A stretch of DNA of 64,000 nucleotides from Acidimicrobiales bacterium (lineage in GTDB: Bacteria; Actinomycetota; Acidimicrobiia; Acidimicrobiales; SZUA-35): NCBI GenBank assembly GCA_013003535.1, contig JABDIY010000049.1:1-64000 (forward strand), given 5' to 3'. This document shows positions 17,203-25,560 of this stretch, one piece after another; position 1 is the stretch's first letter, and each line of letters starts with the position of its first letter. The notes under the pieces are model-generated. The model was given only the letters and a program-made list of their open reading frames with translations. It did no database searches and was not told the DNA's origin. The position numbers and the translations under genes are program-made.

Positions 17203-18390
17203 TTACACCTCAGGTGGTTTGGAGGGCCGTGCCGTTCGAATGGGACGATCCACACGCAGCATCCTGGCGATCAGATTGCGGGCGATCTCCGAAGTTCCTG
17301 AGTAGGAAAGTCCCCCGATGGCATCGCGCAGCTCCGCTTCCACACCAGCCTCCGAGGTGTAGCCGGCCGCTCCGTGAATTCTCATAGCGTCGAGCGCCGA
17401 TTGAACAGCCATTTCCGAGGTCTGCAATTTGGCAAGTGCCCCCGCCATCGTCATCGATCCGCCTCGGTCATACAATTCCGCCGCCTTGTAAATCAAGAGT
17501 CGGGCACTCTCGTGACGGAGCTTCATTTCGGCGATCTTGTGGCTGATTCCCTGGAACTTGCCGATTGGCTGGCCGTAGGCCTGACGCGAGCGCGCCCGCT
17601 GGATGCTGAGGTTGATCACTCGTTCCATCGAACCCATCTGGGCGGCATAAAGAAAAGCCCGTTCTGCCTCGACGGCGCCGCTGAAAACGCTTCCGCCGGC
17701 ACCCACGTTGCCCAGCAAGTCCGTACCGCCGACGCGGCAATCGGTAAAGGTCACCTCGGCGAATGGACAGGTGTTGAGGCCCATCTTGGGCTGGAGCGGA
17801 CCAACGGAAATACCGGCTCGATCGGTCTCCAGAATGAAGGCGGTGATCCCCCAGTGTCCTTTGCTGGGGTCGGTGGTGGCGAACACCACGATCACATCGG
17901 CGACGGGTGACAACGTGACCCACGCTTTGGCACCGTTCAGTGAGTATGTGCCGTCGGGATTGAGGGTCGCCGTGGTCGTGATCGCACCGGTGTCCGACCC
18001 TGCCTCCGGTTCCGACATTGCGAAACATCCAATCGCACTCCCGGCAGCCAGCTTGGGCAGCCAGTGCCGGCGCTGTTCTTCAGATCCCGCCGTTACGAGT
18101 GCCCGCTGCATTGCGAAGGACTGAGAGGAGAGCGCAAAGACAAACCCGTTGTCAGAAGTCCCCAGACCGAGGCCTTCGAAAGTCAGCGCTCCTTCAACGG
18201 CACTGCGACCGGCACCCCCATACTCGGTGGGGATCATCAGTCCCTGAACGCCGAATTCAGCACACTTCAGCCATCGGACTTGATCGAATTGGTCAGTACC
18301 TGGGTAGGCGAGCTGGTTGGCGGCGAATTCTGCAGCCGCCATCTTGACTGGATGCTGGTCGTCGAGAAGAGCTTCACTGAACAGACTCAA
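17203..18390 (-). CDS. Prolyl-PCP dehydrogenase (PltE/RedW-like acyl-CoA dehydrogenase family)
   Basis: 395 residues with a TTG start at 18388-18390 that has a purine-rich GGTGGGGGAGAG ribosome-binding site directly upstream. It is a flavin acyl-CoA dehydrogenase fold: MSEPEAGSD near residue 130, and SYSGTSEIARNLIAR near the C terminus. The stretch TCPFAEVTFTDCRV and the segment GLGTSDNGFVFA match the character of PltE/RedW/AnaB enzymes, which oxidise prolyl-S-PCP, rather than fatty acyl-CoA dehydrogenases. It is divergent from the prolyl-AMP ligase and PCP genes, completing the trio that makes pyrroline- or pyrrole-2-carboxyl-S-PCP. Whether one or two oxidations occur cannot be read from sequence. 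Confidence 0.8.
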   Translation of the reverse strand: MSLFSEALLDDQHPVKMAAAEFAANQLAYPGTDQFDQVRWLKCAEFGVQGLMIPTEYGGAGRSAVEGALTFEGLGLGTSDNGFVFALSSQSFAMQRALVTAGSEEQRRHWLPKLAAGSAIGCFAMSEPEAGSDTGAITTTATLNPDGTYSLNGAKAWVTLSPVADVIVVFATTDPSKGHWGITAFILETDRAGISVGPLQPKMGLNTCPFAEVTFTDCRVGGTDLLGNVGAGGSVFSGAVEAERAFLYAAQMGSMERVINLSIQRARSRQAYGQPIGKFQGISHKIAEMKLRHESARLLIYKAAELYDRGGSMTMAGALAKLQTSEMAVQSALDAMRIHGAAGYTSEAGVEAELRDAIGGLSYSGTSEIARNLIARMLRVDRPIRTARPSKPPEV

Positions 18391-18643
18391 CTCTCCCCCA
18401 CCTCTCCGGATTCCATCACGTGCTCCTACGCAGCCGTGCCCGAAACGGATTCATTCCCGCTCCGGAGTCAGCAGCTGAAGATCCTGCTAATTGAACCATG
18501 CCGCGGTCGAGAGGGCGGGAGGAATATCACCTTCTCTCCCGGGTCAGATGGCTCTACAACCCAAAACCGACGTCGCCTACCGTGGAATGGAGCGAAGTCT
18601 GGTGCATCCGAACAGCCGCGCCCTTCGTCAATAGATCTAGCCC
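18391..18643. promoter_or_regulatory. Divergent promoter region between prolyl-PCP dehydrogenase and prolyl ligase genes
   Basis: 253 bases between head-to-head genes of the starter-unit pathway. It must hold both promoters. No convincing -35/-10 pair, operator palindrome or short gene was recognised by eye. Confidence 0.4.
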
Positions 18644-20251
18644 ATGACCTCTCTCCCAGCCGCTTCCAGCCCCACGACCCTCGCCGGCCTCGTCGGCCGG
18701 GCAGCTGCCTTGCGCCCTGACGGTGAGGCGCTGATCGGGCTGAACCGCTCGTTCACCTGGCCTGAGGTTCACGACCGTACCGCCCGACTGGCGCAGCTCT
18801 TGGTTGCGGGCGGCGTGAAGAAGGGCGAACGCGTCGCGGTACTTCGACCCAAAGGCCACGAATCCTTCGAGGCGGTGCATGCGATTCTCCAGGCGGGAGC
18901 AATCATGGTCCCGCTCGATCCCATGGCACCTGCGGCAGCGGCTGCGGCGGTGCTCGCCGATGCAGGGGTTATCGCGCTCGTTGGTCATGCCGAAACGATC
19001 AAGCGCGCCAAGCCCTGGGACGGGAACGGCCCTGACCTGAAATTGATACTTGCCACCGGATCCACAGAATCAATCCAGTCCGATGTCGCCGGCTCCGGTA
19101 TCTCGCTCGTGGATATCAATGAGCTGGCCAACTACCCACTCCCTGAACGACTGCCGGTCGTGACGTTGGATGACCCGTCCTACCTCATCTACACGTCCGG
19201 CTCCACGGGTACCCCTAAAGGAATTCTCCACACCCACTCCAGCGGATTGGCCTACGCCCGTTGCGCGGTGGAGATCCACCAGCTGAACCAACACGATCGT
19301 CTGGCGGCGATGACCGGGCTGCATTTCGACATGTCGACGTTTGAGCTTTTCGCCATTCCGCTGGCGGCCGGGACGATTGTGGAGATGAGCGAACCCCACC
19401 TGCGTTTCCCTGCCAGCTTCACCGAGCGTGCCGCAGAACAGCGAACCACGATCTGGTACGGCGTGACCTTTCTCCTCCAGCAAATCTTGGAACGCGGAGC
19501 GCTGGAGACACGGGACTGGAGTTCACTGCGCTCAGTTCTGTTCGCCGGCGAAGTCTTCCCGGCAGCGGCCCTTCGAGCACTGATGGAAGCCCTGCCGAAC
19601 ACCGTCTTTGAAAACGTCTATGGTCCCGCCGAGGTCAACGCCTCCAACGTGTACCGCCTCACCAGGCCACCGGCGGACGGCGAATCGGTACCGATCGGCC
19701 CGGGCTGCGGGGATGCCGAAATGCTCGTGGTCGATGAGACCGAACAGCCCGTTCCCCCCGGCACCAAAGGTGTGTTGTGGATCTCGGCATCCACCCGAAT
19801 GCGCGAATACTGGAATCGAAGCGATCTCACAGCGGCCAGCACGAGGCGGCGTGAGGATGGGCCGGACTGGTATGTCTCGGGGGACGTGGTGACCAAGGAG
19901 AGCGACGGCACGGTGTGGTTCCACGGACGGTCCGACCATCAGGTCAAGCTGCGCGGCATACGTGTCGAACTGGAAGGAGTGGAGTCCACCCTGGCTGATC
20001 ACCCCGACATCCTTCATGCCGTCGCTGGTCCATCGGGTTACCGGCCCGGGACGTTGGCGGCCACGGTGGTCCTGCGACCGGGCGTCCACCTCGATGTGAG
20101 AGCAATTCAAAAATGGTCAGCAAACCGACTCCCCCCGGTAGCGATACCCGCCCACATTGACGTGGCCGAAACACTACCGACCACCCCCAGCGGAAAGATC
20201 GATCGAAAACGGATCCGAATCGCCCTGGCCGCTGCAAAGGAAACAGCATGA
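18644..20251 (+). CDS. Stand-alone adenylation enzyme, probable L-prolyl-AMP ligase (PltF-like)
   Basis: 535 residues, an AMP-binding enzyme with YTSGSTGTPKG (~residues 183-193), VYGPAE near 326, VSGD near 410 and TPSGKID near the C terminus holding the catalytic lysine. Reading the specificity pocket by alignment to GrsA gives about D-M-F-Y-L-A-V-A-S-K, which shares D, Y, L, A and K with the code of stand-alone proline ligases such as PltF/RedM (DLLYLALVCK). The enzyme would load proline onto the PCP encoded by the next gene, with which it overlaps by four bases (ATGA). Proline is inference; another small cyclic substrate is possible. Confidence 0.78.
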   Translation: MTSLPAASSPTTLAGLVGRAAALRPDGEALIGLNRSFTWPEVHDRTARLAQLLVAGGVKKGERVAVLRPKGHESFEAVHAILQAGAIMVPLDPMAPAAAAAAVLADAGVIALVGHAETIKRAKPWDGNGPDLKLILATGSTESIQSDVAGSGISLVDINELANYPLPERLPVVTLDDPSYLIYTSGSTGTPKGILHTHSSGLAYARCAVEIHQLNQHDRLAAMTGLHFDMSTFELFAIPLAAGTIVEMSEPHLRFPASFTERAAEQRTTIWYGVTFLLQQILERGALETRDWSSLRSVLFAGEVFPAAALRALMEALPNTVFENVYGPAEVNASNVYRLTRPPADGESVPIGPGCGDAEMLVVDETEQPVPPGTKGVLWISASTRMREYWNRSDLTAASTRRREDGPDWYVSGDVVTKESDGTVWFHGRSDHQVKLRGIRVELEGVESTLADHPDILHAVAGPSGYRPGTLAATVVLRPGVHLDVRAIQKWSANRLPPVAIPAHIDVAETLPTTPSGKIDRKRIRIALAAAKETA

Positions 20252-20526
20252 ATGACGTACTGACCATGGATGCCGATCGCGAGCTCGCAGCCCAGTTGTG
20301 TGCTTTCATCGATAGCGAAGTAAGCCTGGATCCCGACACGCCGGTGAAGCCCGATACCGATCTTCTCACCACTGGGCTCGTGGACTCGCTGGGGGCGATG
20401 GAACTCGTTCACTTTCTGGAAGAACATCGGAACATCGACATCGATCCCGTAGACGTCACGATCGAGAACTTCGGCACCGTAAACAGCATGGTCGCCCTCG
20501 CCACCCGCCTCACCTCCACTGCCTAA
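20248..20526 (+). CDS. Stand-alone peptidyl carrier protein for the starter unit
   Basis: 92-residue carrier protein. The phosphopantetheine attachment serine is in GLVDSLG near residue 49. It starts within the stop codon of the adenylation gene (ATGA), the usual arrangement of PltF/PltL-like pairs. It should receive proline, present it to the dehydrogenase at 17203 for oxidation, and then donate the acyl group to the N-terminal condensation domain of the NRPS. The PPTase at 4078 is the likely activator. Confidence 0.85.
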   Translation: MNDVLTMDADRELAAQLCAFIDSEVSLDPDTPVKPDTDLLTTGLVDSLGAMELVHFLEEHRNIDIDPVDVTIENFGTVNSMVALATRLTSTA

Positions 20527-20535
20527 CATCGAGGC

Positions 20536-21750
20536 ATGATGCGAAGCTGGCCGGAGTTCGATACGAATCCCGAGGGCCTCGCCACCGCTCTCGAGTATCT
20601 CATCGCCTCCCGAAGCGAGGAAACCGCCAAACTCCCCGACGGTCTGCCCGGGGAGGGGATGGGCGAGAAGGAGGCCCTGGAGCTCCTCGCTCCGATAATT
20701 CTCGACGGAGCTCGACCCCTGGGCGCTCCCGGATTCTTCGCCCACATGGATCCTCCAACCCCGTGGATCACGTGGGCGGTGCAGCAATGGACCGCCAGCC
20801 GCAACCAAAACCTGCTGCACGCCGACACCGCCACCACCGCCCGAGCGTTGGAATCGAATGTTGTGGATTGGATCGCCCCCATTTTCGGGATGGGCGGAGG
20901 CCACATGACCCCCGGTTCCACGGTGGCCAATCTCACCGCACTCTGGGCTGCTCGAGAAGCCGGGGCCAGCGAGGTGGTGGCAACCGCCGACGCCCACCTG
21001 AGCATAAAGAAGGCCGCCCACATCCTGGGCCTGCCGATTCGACAGGTCCGCTGGGAATCCGCCCGGGACCTCACTGGAGCTGCGGCCGTTATCACCGCCG
21101 GGACAACGAGTACAGGAACCATCGAACCACTCGATGCGGCGGCTGGCGCCATGTGGCGCCATGTTGATGCCGCTTGGGCTGGACCACTCCTGCTGAGCGA
21201 ACGCCACGCTCACCTTCTCGACGGGATTGAACGGGCGGACAGTGTGGCGGTTTCCGCCCACAAGTGGCTGTTCCAACCCAAGGAATCGGCGCTTGTCCTC
21301 TTCGCCCACCAGGACGAGGCCCATCGCTCGATCTCTGTTGGCGGCGCCTATCTGAGCGAACCGAATGTTGGAGTGTTGGGCTCACACGGTGCTAGCGCAG
21401 CCCCGTTAGCGGCCACGCTTCTGGCCTATGGCAAGCAGGGCATCGCCAGATGGATCGACCACTCGATGGCCTTGGCCGAACAACTCCACCACATCGTCTG
21501 CACCCATGCGGAACTGGAGGCTCGAAGCTCGCCACAAAGTGGGGTGCTGAACTGGCGACATGTCCAGGTAGGTGCCGAAGAGATTCTGGCGGAACTGCCC
21601 AAATCCGTCTTCGTGTCCGCTACCACTATCGATGGCGAGCAATGGCTCCGGTCGGTGGCGGCTAATCCAAACGCCGATCCCGAGTTCGTGGTGGCCGGAG
21701 TGCTCGCCGCCGCGGACCAAGCAGCGAGCGCTAAGAAGCGAAGCCGGTGA
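20536..21750 (+). CDS. PLP-dependent amino acid decarboxylase (group II)
   Basis: 404 residues, fold-type I PLP enzyme of the group II decarboxylase family (glutamate, diaminobutyrate, aspartate, aromatic amino acid decarboxylases). HVDAAWAG near residue 210 holds the PLP aspartate and VSAHKWLFQPKE near 240 holds the Schiff-base lysine. It starts ten bases after the PCP gene, so it is probably in the starter operon. It could supply a decarboxylated building block such as a diamine or beta-alanine to the peptide pathway; the substrate cannot be read from sequence. Its 3' end overlaps the converging SDR gene by 20 bases. Confidence 0.82.
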   Translation: MMRSWPEFDTNPEGLATALEYLIASRSEETAKLPDGLPGEGMGEKEALELLAPIILDGARPLGAPGFFAHMDPPTPWITWAVQQWTASRNQNLLHADTATTARALESNVVDWIAPIFGMGGGHMTPGSTVANLTALWAAREAGASEVVATADAHLSIKKAAHILGLPIRQVRWESARDLTGAAAVITAGTTSTGTIEPLDAAAGAMWRHVDAAWAGPLLLSERHAHLLDGIERADSVAVSAHKWLFQPKESALVLFAHQDEAHRSISVGGAYLSEPNVGVLGSHGASAAPLAATLLAYGKQGIARWIDHSMALAEQLHHIVCTHAELEARSSPQSGVLNWRHVQVGAEEILAELPKSVFVSATTIDGEQWLRSVAANPNADPEFVVAGVLAAADQAASAKKRSR

Positions 21751-22513
21751 CCCCGCCGTCGATCGGGATGACGGTCCCCGTGATGTAGGCCCCGGCCCGA
21801 CTGCAGAGCCACAGCACAGTCCCGGCCATGTCCTCCGGCGAACCGATTCGTCCGAGCGGAATCATGCCTTCCACCATCGCCTTTCCGTCTCCCTCGAGCG
21901 CCGCCGCCATCATCTTGGACTCGAATGGCCCCGGTGCGATCGAGTTGACTGTGATGTGGTCCTTGGCCAGCCGTTGACCCATGTGCCGGGCGATCATGTG
22001 CAGGCCGGCCTTGGATGCCGAGTAGGAGAAGTTGTCCACCCAGGGAACAGCGATTCCGTTGATCGATCCGGTCATGATCACGCGGGCGGGGTCCTGGGGG
22101 GTCGCCGCTGCTTTCAGGTTTGGCAACAACGCCTGGGTGAGGAAGAACGGTGACTTCAGGTTGATGTCTATGACCTTGTCGAACCCTTCCTCGGGAACAT
22201 CCCCAAGTGGAGCCACCCAGTTGGCGCCGGCGTTGTTGCAGAGGATATGGAGCTTGTCTTCGGTCTGGTTGAAGGCGGCGACGAATGAGGACATGCCCTC
22301 CGATGTGGAGAGGTCGGCTGGAAGCGAAACACACTCTCCCAATTCACTCAGTTCCTCCGCTGCCGCATCACATGCCGCCGCTTTCCGGGCGGTGATGTAG
22401 ACCCTGGCCCCTGCGGAAAGAAGACCGGTGGCGATCATGTAGCCGATACCTCGGGAACCTCCCGTCACGATTGCGGTTTTGCCTTGGACGCTGAAGAGTT
22501 CGTTGAGATCCAT
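21731..22513 (-). CDS. Short-chain dehydrogenase/reductase
   Basis: 260 residues from ATG 22511-22513 (MDLNELFSVQGKTAIVTGG); a longer frame to 22654 has no homologous character. Classical SDR marks: TGGSRGIG for NAD(P) binding near residue 15, NNAG near 90 and the catalytic YSASK near 155. Substrate unknown. It converges on the decarboxylase with a 20-base overlap and probably marks the end of the peptide cluster rather than part of it. Confidence 0.88.
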   Translation of the reverse strand: MDLNELFSVQGKTAIVTGGSRGIGYMIATGLLSAGARVYITARKAAACDAAAEELSELGECVSLPADLSTSEGMSSFVAAFNQTEDKLHILCNNAGANWVAPLGDVPEEGFDKVIDINLKSPFFLTQALLPNLKAAATPQDPARVIMTGSINGIAVPWVDNFSYSASKAGLHMIARHMGQRLAKDHITVNSIAPGPFESKMMAAALEGDGKAMVEGMIPLGRIGSPEDMAGTVLWLCSRAGAYITGTVIPIDGGVTGFAS

Positions 22514-22569
22514 CCGGGCAGCGTAGGGCCAACGCTCTTCACCCACCGAACGAAGCCTCGACGTGTCGG

Positions 22570-22992
22570 CTACTCGCGTCGCATCGGAATGTGCGGGATC
22601 CCGTCTTCGAGGAAGTCGTGTCCATCCCGTATGAATCCAAACTGCTCGTACCACTGTGAAAGATGTGATTGGGCGTCCAACACAAACGGACCTGGGGCGA
22701 GCGTGAGGGCATAGCGCATCAGATTGGCAGCGTGACCCTTGTGCCGAAAGTTCTTTCCCGTTGCCACCCGACCGATCCGAAGCTCGTCACCGTCGTCCAA
22801 GATCCGGAGCGTTGCCACCATCTCCCCTCGCATCGCAATCCAAAGATGCCTCGTACCAGGCTCGGTGTCCCGACCGTCGAGTTCGGGGTAGGCGCACTCT
22901 TGTTCCACCACAAAAACGTCAATCCGGAGCTTCACGAGATCGTGAAACTCGGTGGTGGTCAATTCGTTGAACGTTGCCGCGCGGACGACCAT
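22570..22992 (-). CDS. ElaA-like GNAT acetyltransferase
   Basis: 140 residues. The opening ...LVKLRIDVFVVEQECAYPELDG is typical of ElaA-type GNAT proteins, as is RIGRVATGKNFRHKGHAANLM (acetyl-CoA pyrophosphate loop) and FVLDAQSHLSQWYEQFGF. Probable N-acetyltransferase of unknown substrate. It lies between two unrelated minus-strand metabolic genes and has no evident operon partner. Confidence 0.85.
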   Translation of the reverse strand: MVVRAATFNELTTTEFHDLVKLRIDVFVVEQECAYPELDGRDTEPGTRHLWIAMRGEMVATLRILDDGDELRIGRVATGKNFRHKGHAANLMRYALTLAPGPFVLDAQSHLSQWYEQFGFIRDGHDFLEDGIPHIPMRRE

Positions 22993-23031
22993 CTCATTCG
23001 CTCCTCTGATGGATTGGGGTGACCCTACCGC

Positions 23032-23784
23032 TCAGCCCTTCATCCGCTCCTTGAGTGCGGCGACCATGTTCACGAAGGCCGGCTCGCCCATCGACCACAC
23101 CTGCGTATCCAACTCGTTGTCTACAGCGTCGGGACCGGTGGCGATGGTTTGCGTACGATGAATTGTTTCCTTGGTGCGCATGAGTAGCTCTCGTGGTGCG
23201 CTGGCAGCTTTGGCCGCCAACGCCTCGGCCGCTGGCAAGAGCTCCTCGTCGGGGACGCACTTCCAGGCCAAGCCCACCTCGGCAGCCCGTCTTCCGTCCA
23301 GCACCTCGCTGAACAAGACCATGGCCTTTGTGGTCTGAATGTCAGTTTTGTTTCGAAGCCGCCAGGTGTGCCCGCCACCGGGACCAATACCGATCTGGAG
23401 AAAGCGAGAATCGAACTTGGCTGACTCGGCCGCCACCACCAGGTCACAGACCAGGATGGCGTTCATGCCTGCACCAACGGCGGCACCGTTTACTGCCGCG
23501 ATCGTGGCAAGCGGGGATTCTGCGATCCTGATAAACCCGGCGTAAACCTTGCGGAGACCGTCGTGGCCCGGATTGGCCAGAAGCTCATCCAGATGACCAC
23601 CCGAGCAAAACCCCTTGCCGGCGCCGGTGATGATGACGGCGCTGATCCCCTCATCGGATTCCAAATCATCCATGGTGTCACAGACCTTGGCGCTCATGTC
23701 CAGCGTGAAGACGTTCCGCCGATCTGGATCATTCAGGGTGATGATCGCATAGCCGTCTTTTTTCTCCACCAGCACTGTGTTCAT
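23032..23784 (-). CDS. Enoyl-CoA hydratase/isomerase family protein
   Basis: 250 residues. Crotonase-fold features: ITLNDPDRRNVFTLDM near residue 15, the oxyanion-hole segment AGKGFCSGGHLDELL near 55-70 and GAAVGAGMN near 103 with the second oxyanion glycine. The reaction is likely hydration or isomerisation of an acyl-CoA; the exact substrate is not readable. It is divergent from the SnoaL-like gene at 23830. Confidence 0.87.
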   Translation of the reverse strand: MNTVLVEKKDGYAIITLNDPDRRNVFTLDMSAKVCDTMDDLESDEGISAVIITGAGKGFCSGGHLDELLANPGHDGLRKVYAGFIRIAESPLATIAAVNGAAVGAGMNAILVCDLVVAAESAKFDSRFLQIGIGPGGGHTWRLRNKTDIQTTKAMVLFSEVLDGRRAAEVGLAWKCVPDEELLPAAEALAAKAASAPRELLMRTKETIHRTQTIATGPDAVDNELDTQVWSMGEPAFVNMVAALKERMKG

Positions 23785-23829
23785 CAGGGCACCTTATGCG
23801 GTGAGATCGACGAGCCCTAACCTAATGGC

Positions 23830-24234
23830 ATGACTGTGATGCAAGACGTCGTTGCCCAGTGGCATCGCAAGATGAAATCAGGGCCGCTGACACCAGAATT
23901 CCTCGATGAGCACTTGCACGAGGACGTGACGTTCTACTCCCCAGTAGTTTTCACGCCACAAGTCGGGAAACCCCTTACCACGGCTTACCTGCTGGCCGCT
24001 GGTCAGACACTGGGGGGCAGCGACGAACAACCATTCCGCTATACCAAGGAGATCGTGGGCGACCGGAATGCGATGCTGGAATTCGAAACGTCGATCGGTG
24101 GGAAATACGTCAATGGTGTGGACATCATCACCGTCGACAACGAGGGCCTAATCACCGAGTTCAAGGTGCTGATCCGGCCACTGCAAGGTGTGAACGCCAT
24201 TCACGAAGCGATGATGGCAGCGCTCCAACGATGA
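23830..24234 (+). CDS. SnoaL/NTF2-like fold protein
   Basis: 134 residues with the small cone-shaped NTF2-like pattern: long N-terminal helix (VVAQWHRKMKSG), HEDVTFYSPVVF strand, and a C-terminal ...GLITEFKVLIRPLQGVNAI sheet. These proteins bind small ligands or act as isomerases or cyclases; I cannot say which. It precedes the candidate selenoprotein gene on the same strand. Confidence 0.7.
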   Translation: MTVMQDVVAQWHRKMKSGPLTPEFLDEHLHEDVTFYSPVVFTPQVGKPLTTAYLLAAGQTLGGSDEQPFRYTKEIVGDRNAMLEFETSIGGKYVNGVDIITVDNEGLITEFKVLIRPLQGVNAIHEAMMAALQR

Positions 24235-24319
24235 CTTCTGCGAGGTTGACCGGGAAGGCCACGGAAATGCAGCCTGAGCGATCGGGAAGTATTCATGCGG
24301 GTTGTCTGTTTGGTACTGC

Positions 24320-24856
24320 GTGACCCCGACGATCGAATTGCCAACCGAGGAAGGTCAGACCTGGTCGCTGGTGGAACATCGGGGCAAGTCGGTGGTACTG
24401 ATATTTCATCGGCACATCCATTGACTGCCCTGCAAGGCCCATGTCGTCGCCGTGAGCGAACGACGAGCCGACTTTGGACCGGATGTGGAGTTCGCACTGA
24501 TCACCTTCAGTGATCCCAAGTACCTGCGGGCCTACCGCCAACGAACCGGCTGGGACCTCCCGATCCTGACCGATGCTGATCGCGCGATCTATCGGATGTT
24601 CGACTACGGCCGGGGTTCGGTGTGGCGGGTCTATGGCTGGAAAGTGATCAGACAATATGTGATGCTTCTGCGCAGCCGGAGTCTTGGCAGAATGGAGAAA
24701 GCCACGGAAGACACATTGCAGCTGGGTGGGAATGTGGTGATTGCCCCCGATGGCAGCGTGCAATGGGTTTACCGCGGTGCCGGCCCCGATGACCGACCAA
24801 CGGTCGATGAGCTCATCTCCCAGGTCCAAGAGGCTCGGGCATCGGCTGAATCATGA
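24320..24856 (+). CDS. Peroxiredoxin-like thioredoxin-fold protein, candidate selenoprotein (UxxC)
   Basis: Reading from GTG 24320 (TTG 24302 also possible), the frame runs TPTIELPTEEGQTWSL then SVVLIFHRHIH, meets TGA at 24422-24424, and continues LPCKAHVVAV through a complete peroxiredoxin/AhpC-TSA-like domain to the stop at 24854. In this family the equivalent position is the first cysteine of a CxxC active site, so TGA falls where Cys is expected (UxxC). A hairpin with a CGUGA loop follows 18 bases later. Without readthrough only the fragment from GTG 24452 would be made, lacking the active site. Total length would be 178 residues. A sequencing error or pseudogene is the alternative. Confidence 0.7.
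24443..24464 (+). promoter_or_regulatory. Putative bacterial SECIS hairpin downstream of in-frame TGA
   Basis: Stem GTCGTCGC (24443-24450) pairs with GCG-A-ACGAC (24456-24464) with one bulged A, enclosing the five-base loop CGTGA (24451-24455). The loop starts 26 bases after the TGA and has G at its second position followed by T, as expected of bacterial SECIS elements, which also often carry a bulge. It lies inside the coding frame, as bacterial SECIS elements do. Folding was done by eye only. Confidence 0.6.
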
Positions 24857-24894
24857 GACGCGTGAGGCGCAGTTATATGACCTAACTTGATTTC

Positions 24895-25551
24895 GTGACC
24901 GATCGACTGAACGAAGCGATTCAAATCAAGCGTGCCGCCGATCGTGGCCGCTACGACACCGAGACGATCAACGCCATTGCCGACGCCGGCTTGGTGGCTC
25001 ACGTTGGGACCATTCGTGATGGCCAACCTGTGGTGATTCCGATGTTTTGTGTCCGTGACCGAGACCACCTCCTCCTTCACGGTGCGCCGGCTGCCGGCGT
25101 GTTGCGTCGAGCCCGAGCGGAGGAAAGGACCATCTGCGTCGAGATGACCTTGATCGACGGCTTGGTGCTGGCCCGCTCCGCCTTTCATCACTCCATGAAC
25201 TACCGGTCGCTGGTTGTGATCGGTATTCCCGACGAGGTCACCGAGGAATCTGAAAAGGCTCACGCTCTGGAGATGTTCGTGGAACGCCTCATTCCGGGCC
25301 GCCAGGCCGATCTCCGGCCCAACAACCAAAAGGAGATCCAAGGCACCGCGGTCTTCCGCGTCTCACTGGAGCAGGCGTCAGCGAAGGTCCGGTCCGGCCC
25401 ACCTATCGATGACGATGAAGACTACGAACTGGACATCTGGGCCGGCGTTGTTCCTACTCGCCTGGCGATGGACGATCCGATCGATGACCCTCGGCTCCTA
25501 CCAGGCGTTTCGGTTCCCGCCAATGTGACCGCGTACGTACGCGGTGACTAG
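24895..25551 (+). CDS. PPOX-fold flavoprotein (pyridoxamine 5'-phosphate oxidase family)
   Basis: 218 residues from GTG 24895. FMN-binding split-barrel pattern: GLVAHVGTIRDGQPVVIPMFC near residue 32, LLLHGAPAAGVLRRA near 60 and NYRSLVVIGIPDEV near 102, followed by RVSLEQASAKVRSGPP and a DYELDIWAGVVP tail typical of the group that includes putative heme- or nucleotide-binding flavoproteins. Function unassigned. It follows the candidate selenoprotein on the same strand. Confidence 0.85.
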   Translation: MTDRLNEAIQIKRAADRGRYDTETINAIADAGLVAHVGTIRDGQPVVIPMFCVRDRDHLLLHGAPAAGVLRRARAEERTICVEMTLIDGLVLARSAFHHSMNYRSLVVIGIPDEVTEESEKAHALEMFVERLIPGRQADLRPNNQKEIQGTAVFRVSLEQASAKVRSGPPIDDDEDYELDIWAGVVPTRLAMDDPIDDPRLLPGVSVPANVTAYVRGD

Positions 25552-25560
25552 CCTCACCTC

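Noticed and set aside
20107-21324. 405-codon minus-strand frame opposite the prolyl ligase, PCP and decarboxylase genes
   Set aside because: Antisense to well-recognised genes and of low-complexity Gly/Arg composition.
24295-24513. Plus-strand 72-codon frame at the start of the peroxiredoxin-like gene
   Set aside because: It is in another frame than the homologous text VVLIFHRHIH...LPC and has no domain features.
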